A stretch of DNA of 64,000 bases from Glycine soja. Its lineage: Eukaryota > Streptophyta > Magnoliopsida > Fabales > Fabaceae. Positions 60,071-64,000 of the stretch are shown in pieces. A program made the position numbers and the translations under genes. The stretch spans positions 5,877,261-5,941,260 of the forward strand of contig NC_041002.1 in assembly GCF_004193775.1 (NCBI RefSeq). Direction: 5' to 3'. Position 1 is the first letter of the stretch. Each line of letters starts with the position of its first letter. The notes under the pieces are model-generated. The model saw nothing but the letters and a program-made list of their open reading frames with translations, made no database searches and was not told where the DNA came from.

Positions 60071-60418
60071 TAATTCGTTTTATGATTTTTTAGTTTTAAG
60101 ATTATTTTGAATGTTATTTTGGTTAATTCTATTTGTAATTTATGTGAAACATAAAAATATATTTGTTGGTTGAATTGTTGATTTTTTTTGCCTAGGTTGA
60201 AGTATTTTTTGGTTAAATGAGCTTTGTAGGTTATAATTTTGAAATTATGTAATTAAAAGTTGAATTTGGTTATGTATATGTAGATTAAATATTTGTGTGA
60301 GGTTGTCAAATGTTGAATTAGTTTGATATTCATAGTTTGTAAATATTTTTGGGTTACTGTATCGTTCAAATTATTTAGTTGAATGTTGAATCTGGTGATA
60401 GTTATACTTTGAATTAAG

Positions 60419-63398
60419 ATGGACGAAGATCAATGGGCATATTATAGTGCGATGTCCGAAGAAGTTGATATGGATTTTCAAGATGAAGAAGATTATGGTG
60501 TGAATGAAGCACATGTTGATTGCTCAGATGCTTTTAATACTTCTCAGGTAATCATGTCGATCAGTTTTAATTGTTTGGTCTAATGTATGATTTGTGTAAA
60601 AATTAATATGTCATGGTTGTGTCCTAGGTCTTTGCAACCCGAGAAGATGTTTTGAAGTGGGCTCGAACGGTTGCCCATGAAAATGGTTTTGTTGCAGTAA
60701 TTATGAGGTCTGATACATATACTGGCAGCAAAGGAAGAACTTCATTTGTGTTAATTGGGTGTGAAAGGAGCGGTAAGTACAAGGGTAGGAAGAAAGAATT
60801 TGTTAAAAGAGACACAAGTACTAGAAAATGTGGTTGTCCCTTTAAGATTCGTGGAAAACCAGTGCATGGAGGTGAAGGTTGGGCAGTGAAGCTGATATGT
60901 GGGATTCACAACCATGAATTGGCGAAGATCTTAGTTGGACATCCATATGCTGGGAGATTGACAGATGATGAGAAAAATATGATTGCTGATATGACGAAGT
61001 CGAATGTGAAACCAAGAAACATCCTGCTAACGTTGAAGGAGCACAACAACAGCAGTTGCACCACAATCAAACAAAACTACAATGCAAGAAGTGCATATCG
61101 TTCTTCAATCAAAGGAGATGACACTGAAATGCAACACCTAATGAGGCTCCTTGAACGTGACCAATACATTCATTGGCATAGATTGAAGGATGAAGATGTG
61201 GTGCGTGATTTGTTTTGGTGTCACCCAGATGCAGTTAAGTTATGTAACGCATGTCATCTTGTTTTTTTGATAGACAGTACCTACAAAACAAATAGGTACA
61301 GGCTCCCATTGCTTGACATTGTGGGGGTGACACCAACCGAGATGACTTTCTCTGCTGGGTTTGCATATCTGGAGGGTGAGCGCGTGAACAATCTTGTATG
61401 GGCATTGAAACGGTTTCAAGGCCTTTTTTTAAGAAACGATCGCCTTCCTGTTGTTATTGTCACAGACAGAGACCTAGCCCTGATGAATGTTGTGAAAGTT
61501 GTGTTTCCGGAGTGTAAGAATTTGTTGTGCAGGTTTCACATAGACAAGAATGTGAAGGCAAAGTGTAAATCGCTAATTGGTCAGAAGAATGCTTGGGACT
61601 ACGTAATGGATAGCTGGGGTAACCTGGTAGATTGTCCTTTGGAACAGGACTTCCCTGAGCACCTTCAAAGGTTTCAAGTAGCATGTTCCCCATGGCCAAT
61701 GTTCATTGACTACATATGTGAGACATGGATTGTCCCACACAAGGAGAAATTTATCTTGGCCTGGACGAATAAGGTGATGCACCTAGGCAACACAACAACA
61801 AATAGGTATTTAAATGTTTTATTATTTTAGTCAAGTTTCTTTTAATGATTGTTTGGAGGATTATTGTTATTAATTTGTCTTCTCTGTTGTGTGTTTTAAA
61901 TGTAGGGTTGAATTTGCCCATTGGTCTTTGAAAAGGATATTACAGAATAGCGTTGGAGACCTCTGTAGTGTTTGGCATGCAATGAACAACATGATGACGT
62001 TGCAACACACTGAAATTAGAGCATCATTCGAAACAAGTACGCATGTCGTTGGTCATGTTTTTAAGAAAACCTTATACAAGAGGCTTCTGGGAATGGTGTC
62101 AAGGTACGCTTTAAATGAAATTTCGGTTGAGTTTGAGCGTGTACGTCATTTGAAAGACAAGTTGTCTTCTTGTGGGTGTGTCTTGAGAACCACGCTAGGT
62201 CTTCCTTGTGCATGCGAGCTACAAAGGTATGAGGGTGGCAGCATCCCACTGGATGTAGTCCATATGTACTGGAGGAGACTTAATTTTTCAGACCAGGGGC
62301 TATGTGAGGCCGAAGTGAGCATCAAGGAAGAGATTGATAGAATACATAAAAGATTCGAGGAACTTGATGTTTGCGGGAAAGTTAATTTCAAGAGTAAACT
62401 CTGAGAATTCGCGTTTCCCGATGAGACCTCTATGTGCCCTCCTCCAACAAAGGTTAAGACAAAAGGTGCCCCGAAAAAGGTAATGAAAAGAAGCGAAAGA
62501 TCGACAAAGCGTGATCCATCTTATTGGGAGTATGTTGATGCTTATCATTCGGTTAAAAACAGCAACACCTCAGTCAGACCCAGTGCATCATCTTTTGAAC
62601 CACCGAAGCCAGCAAGGATGATCCCCATGTTGGATCAATTTCTGCCATTTATGCATGGTTTCATTGAGGATGTTGTTGATGTGAAAGCGGATGGTAATTG
62701 TGGATATCGGTCAGTTTCCATTTTGTTAGGTATGAGAGAAGAGTGTTGGGCCATGATGCGTAATGAATTGATTAAAGAACTTGGCAAATGGTCGCAAGAA
62801 TACATAAAGATCTTTGGTGGCACGGAGAGATATGAACAACTGAGGTTGTCCCTACACGTAGATGGGTTATCCAAGGTATGTGTTTTATGCTTTTTATTTA
62901 CATAAGTAATGTTTACATGACTGACACGTGTATTTGTTATGTGATTTAGGTTAGTATGGACAAATGGATGGATATAACAGATATGGGATATGTAATTCCG
63001 TCAAGATATAATGTAATCCTTGTATCGTTGTCACAACAACAGAGCTTCACATTTTTTCCTCTCAGAAGTCAACCACCGGCCGATTCTGCTGCGCACCGCA
63101 TAATATGCGTCGATCATGTGTTTGACAGTCATTTTGTTCAGGTCCATTGAAAATTCGTTTACTCAAATAATTTCAATTATTGAATGAGTTGGTTTGTTTG
63201 TTTAACTTATTATTGTAATTTCACTTACAACAGGTTTATCTGAAAGATCGTTGTCCCTTACCGCCTATGGCGTTGTTGTGGTCAAGCAATGTGTATCCGG
63301 AGGCAAAACAATGGCCAACTGCATATGTAGGTAGAATGCAGCAATACTTAAGCCTAATGACAATTAATACAACACATGTAGACCTAAGCGGACACTGA
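60419..63398 (+). CDS. FAR1/MULE transposase - OTU cysteine protease fusion, one in-frame TGA
   Basis: Five exons with GT-AG borders and matching phases: 60419-60547, 60628-61805, 61906-62875, 62950-63141, 63234-63398; 877 codons from ATG 60419 to TGA 63396-63398. Order: acidic leader (1-43); FAR1-type zinc finger (C88, C111 or C113, H137, H139); MULE DDE transposase with D259 (FLIDSTYKTN), D323 (VTDRDLALM), LCRFHIDKN and E438 (NRVEFAHWSLK); SWIM finger CGC...LPCAC (C525 to C539, last position Cys not His); a basic linker; an OTU domain with DGNCGYR (C701) and SHFVQ (H820). Codon 602 is TGA (62402-62404), where CGA is likely, so a host would make a transposase ending after SWIM unless it reads through. 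The reading frame continues unchanged on both sides. MULE transposases cut and move DNA; OTU domains cleave ubiquitin or related chains. The role of the OTU part here is unknown. Confidence 0.85.
62402..62404 (+). other. In-frame TGA between transposase and OTU parts
   Basis: The flanking residues KSKL and EFAFPDETS are in one frame within exon 3. A single C to T change at a CpG (CGA to TGA) would create it. It may be a mutation in this copy, a sequencing error or a programmed read-through site; the first is simplest. Confidence 0.8.
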
Positions 63399-64000
63399 AC
63401 TTGTAATATTTATGTATCTATATGTACATTGGATTTATGTTCATGTAATTAATGAATTGTTCCATGAACAAGTGTTAGTGTGTCAAATTGTTATATTTGT
63501 GTTGAACTGAATGCTAGTTATATGTTTCTAATAGGCCGAAAACCAACTTTTTTTATTTTTGGTGCCTCCGTTTGAGGCGCGATTTGATGGAATGGGGCAC
63601 TGCTTTTATTTTTTTTGGGTTCCTTGACGTGTAAACATGCCAAATAGCGGCCCTGGAAAGTCTCAAGCGGCTCCCACATAATTTAAAAAAAAAACCCGAA
63701 TAGGGGTACTTAGGCATGTTTCTAAAAGGCACAAAACCAATTTTTTTTATTATTTACTGTACGTATACATATGGTTAAAATATATAATTTCAGAATAGTT
63801 ATAAATTTTAACATTTAAATTACAAATTATTTTATCTTCTTTATTTTATATATTCAAATACCATTATAAATGTGACTTATGTGTGTGGTTTATATTTAAA
63901 TTTCAAACCATATATTTATAGAGAGACAAACATAAATCACAAATGATGTAAGTAAATGTGTTTTATGACATACATAAGCAAATACAAAAATTAATAATTT
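63399..64000. other. 3' flank of the MULE gene, with a short direct repeat
   Basis: ATGTTTCTAATAGGCCGAAA near 63521 and CATGTTTCTAAAAGGCACAA near 63717 start two related ~40-bp stretches, each followed by ACCAA(C/T)TTTTTTTATT. The part 63560-63700 is less AT-rich, non-coding. No inverted MULE terminus is visible. Confidence 0.55.

Larger units (their letters stand above)
59801..64000 (+). mobile_element. Autonomous-type MULE encoding a transposase-OTU fusion; right end not in window
   Basis: The left terminus begins GGGCACCCAACAATTTTTAA at 59801 and is followed by a block of palindromes (59838-60070) and then a five-exon transposase gene. The same terminal sequence occurs in inverted orientation at 49083-49100, supporting it as a real element end. 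I found no matching inverted terminus between 63399 and 64000, so the element either continues beyond the window or has lost that end. The block of CpG-rich palindromes next to the end may be its terminal/subterminal repeat. Confidence 0.7.

Noticed and set aside
60842..62874. Several - strand frames across the MULE transposase gene
   Set aside because: All lie opposite conserved exons of the + strand gene and match no family.
63540..63710. Right terminal inverted repeat of the OTU MULE
   Set aside because: GGGGCAC and GGGGTAC occur here but not the full complement of the 59801 terminus, and no target duplication fits.
1..64000. tRNA, rRNA or known microRNA genes
   Set aside because: I looked for tRNA B-box-like motifs and several common plant microRNA sequences by eye and found none I could support; a covariance search would be needed to exclude them.

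Overview
The window is plant nuclear DNA: AT-rich, spliceosomal introns, Ty1/copia, CACTA, Mutator-like (MULE) and MITE elements, and plant-only families (plant mobile domain, MIKC*-type MADS box, plastid mTERF). The repeat style, especially CACTA ends with ACGACGGTT-type subterminal repeats and captured gene pieces like the soybean Tgm family, suggests a legume close to Glycine. That species call is an inference; no database was searched.

Layout. 0-6.4 kb: gene-free AT-rich DNA with a degenerate repeat cluster. 6.37-9.40 kb: a MULE with about 0.5-kb terminal inverted repeats, holding a broken plant-mobile-domain (PMD) gene on the + strand and a relic of a transposase C-terminus on the - strand. 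12.02-18.91 kb: a complete CACTA element (TTT target duplication) packed with host-gene pieces: a GH17 glucanase, a malectin/LRR receptor kinase, a GT14 glycosyltransferase and SMC2. 21.35-26.27 kb: a copia retrotransposon on the - strand (GAAAT duplication), with gag and pol broken. 26.58-32.91 kb: an older, heavily decayed copia element on the + strand. 32.9-46.8 kb: mostly gene-free, with MITEs and a perfect 15-bp hairpin.

46.80-47.65 kb (- strand): the only host gene that looks intact, an intronless mTERF-family gene resembling Arabidopsis SOLDAT10. About 230 bp upstream of its ATG lies a candidate non-autonomous element (47.88-49.10 kb) carrying a five-copy 61-bp minisatellite. 52.89-58.30 kb: a decayed MIKC* (AGL30/AGL65-like) MADS-box gene whose exon order can still be followed; a 1176-bp LTR-like insertion (TG...CA, CGTAC duplication) splits its late exon.

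59.80 kb to the right edge: a MULE whose left end begins with nested, cruciform-forming palindromes and which encodes a five-exon fusion: FAR1-type zinc finger, MULE DDE transposase, SWIM finger, then an OTU-type cysteine protease. Both catalytic centres look intact. A single in-frame TGA (probably from CGA) separates the transposase half from the OTU half. This fusion and the two gene-carrying elements (the PMD MULE and the Pack-CACTA) are the most interesting content: three separate elements here carry non-transposition protein domains.
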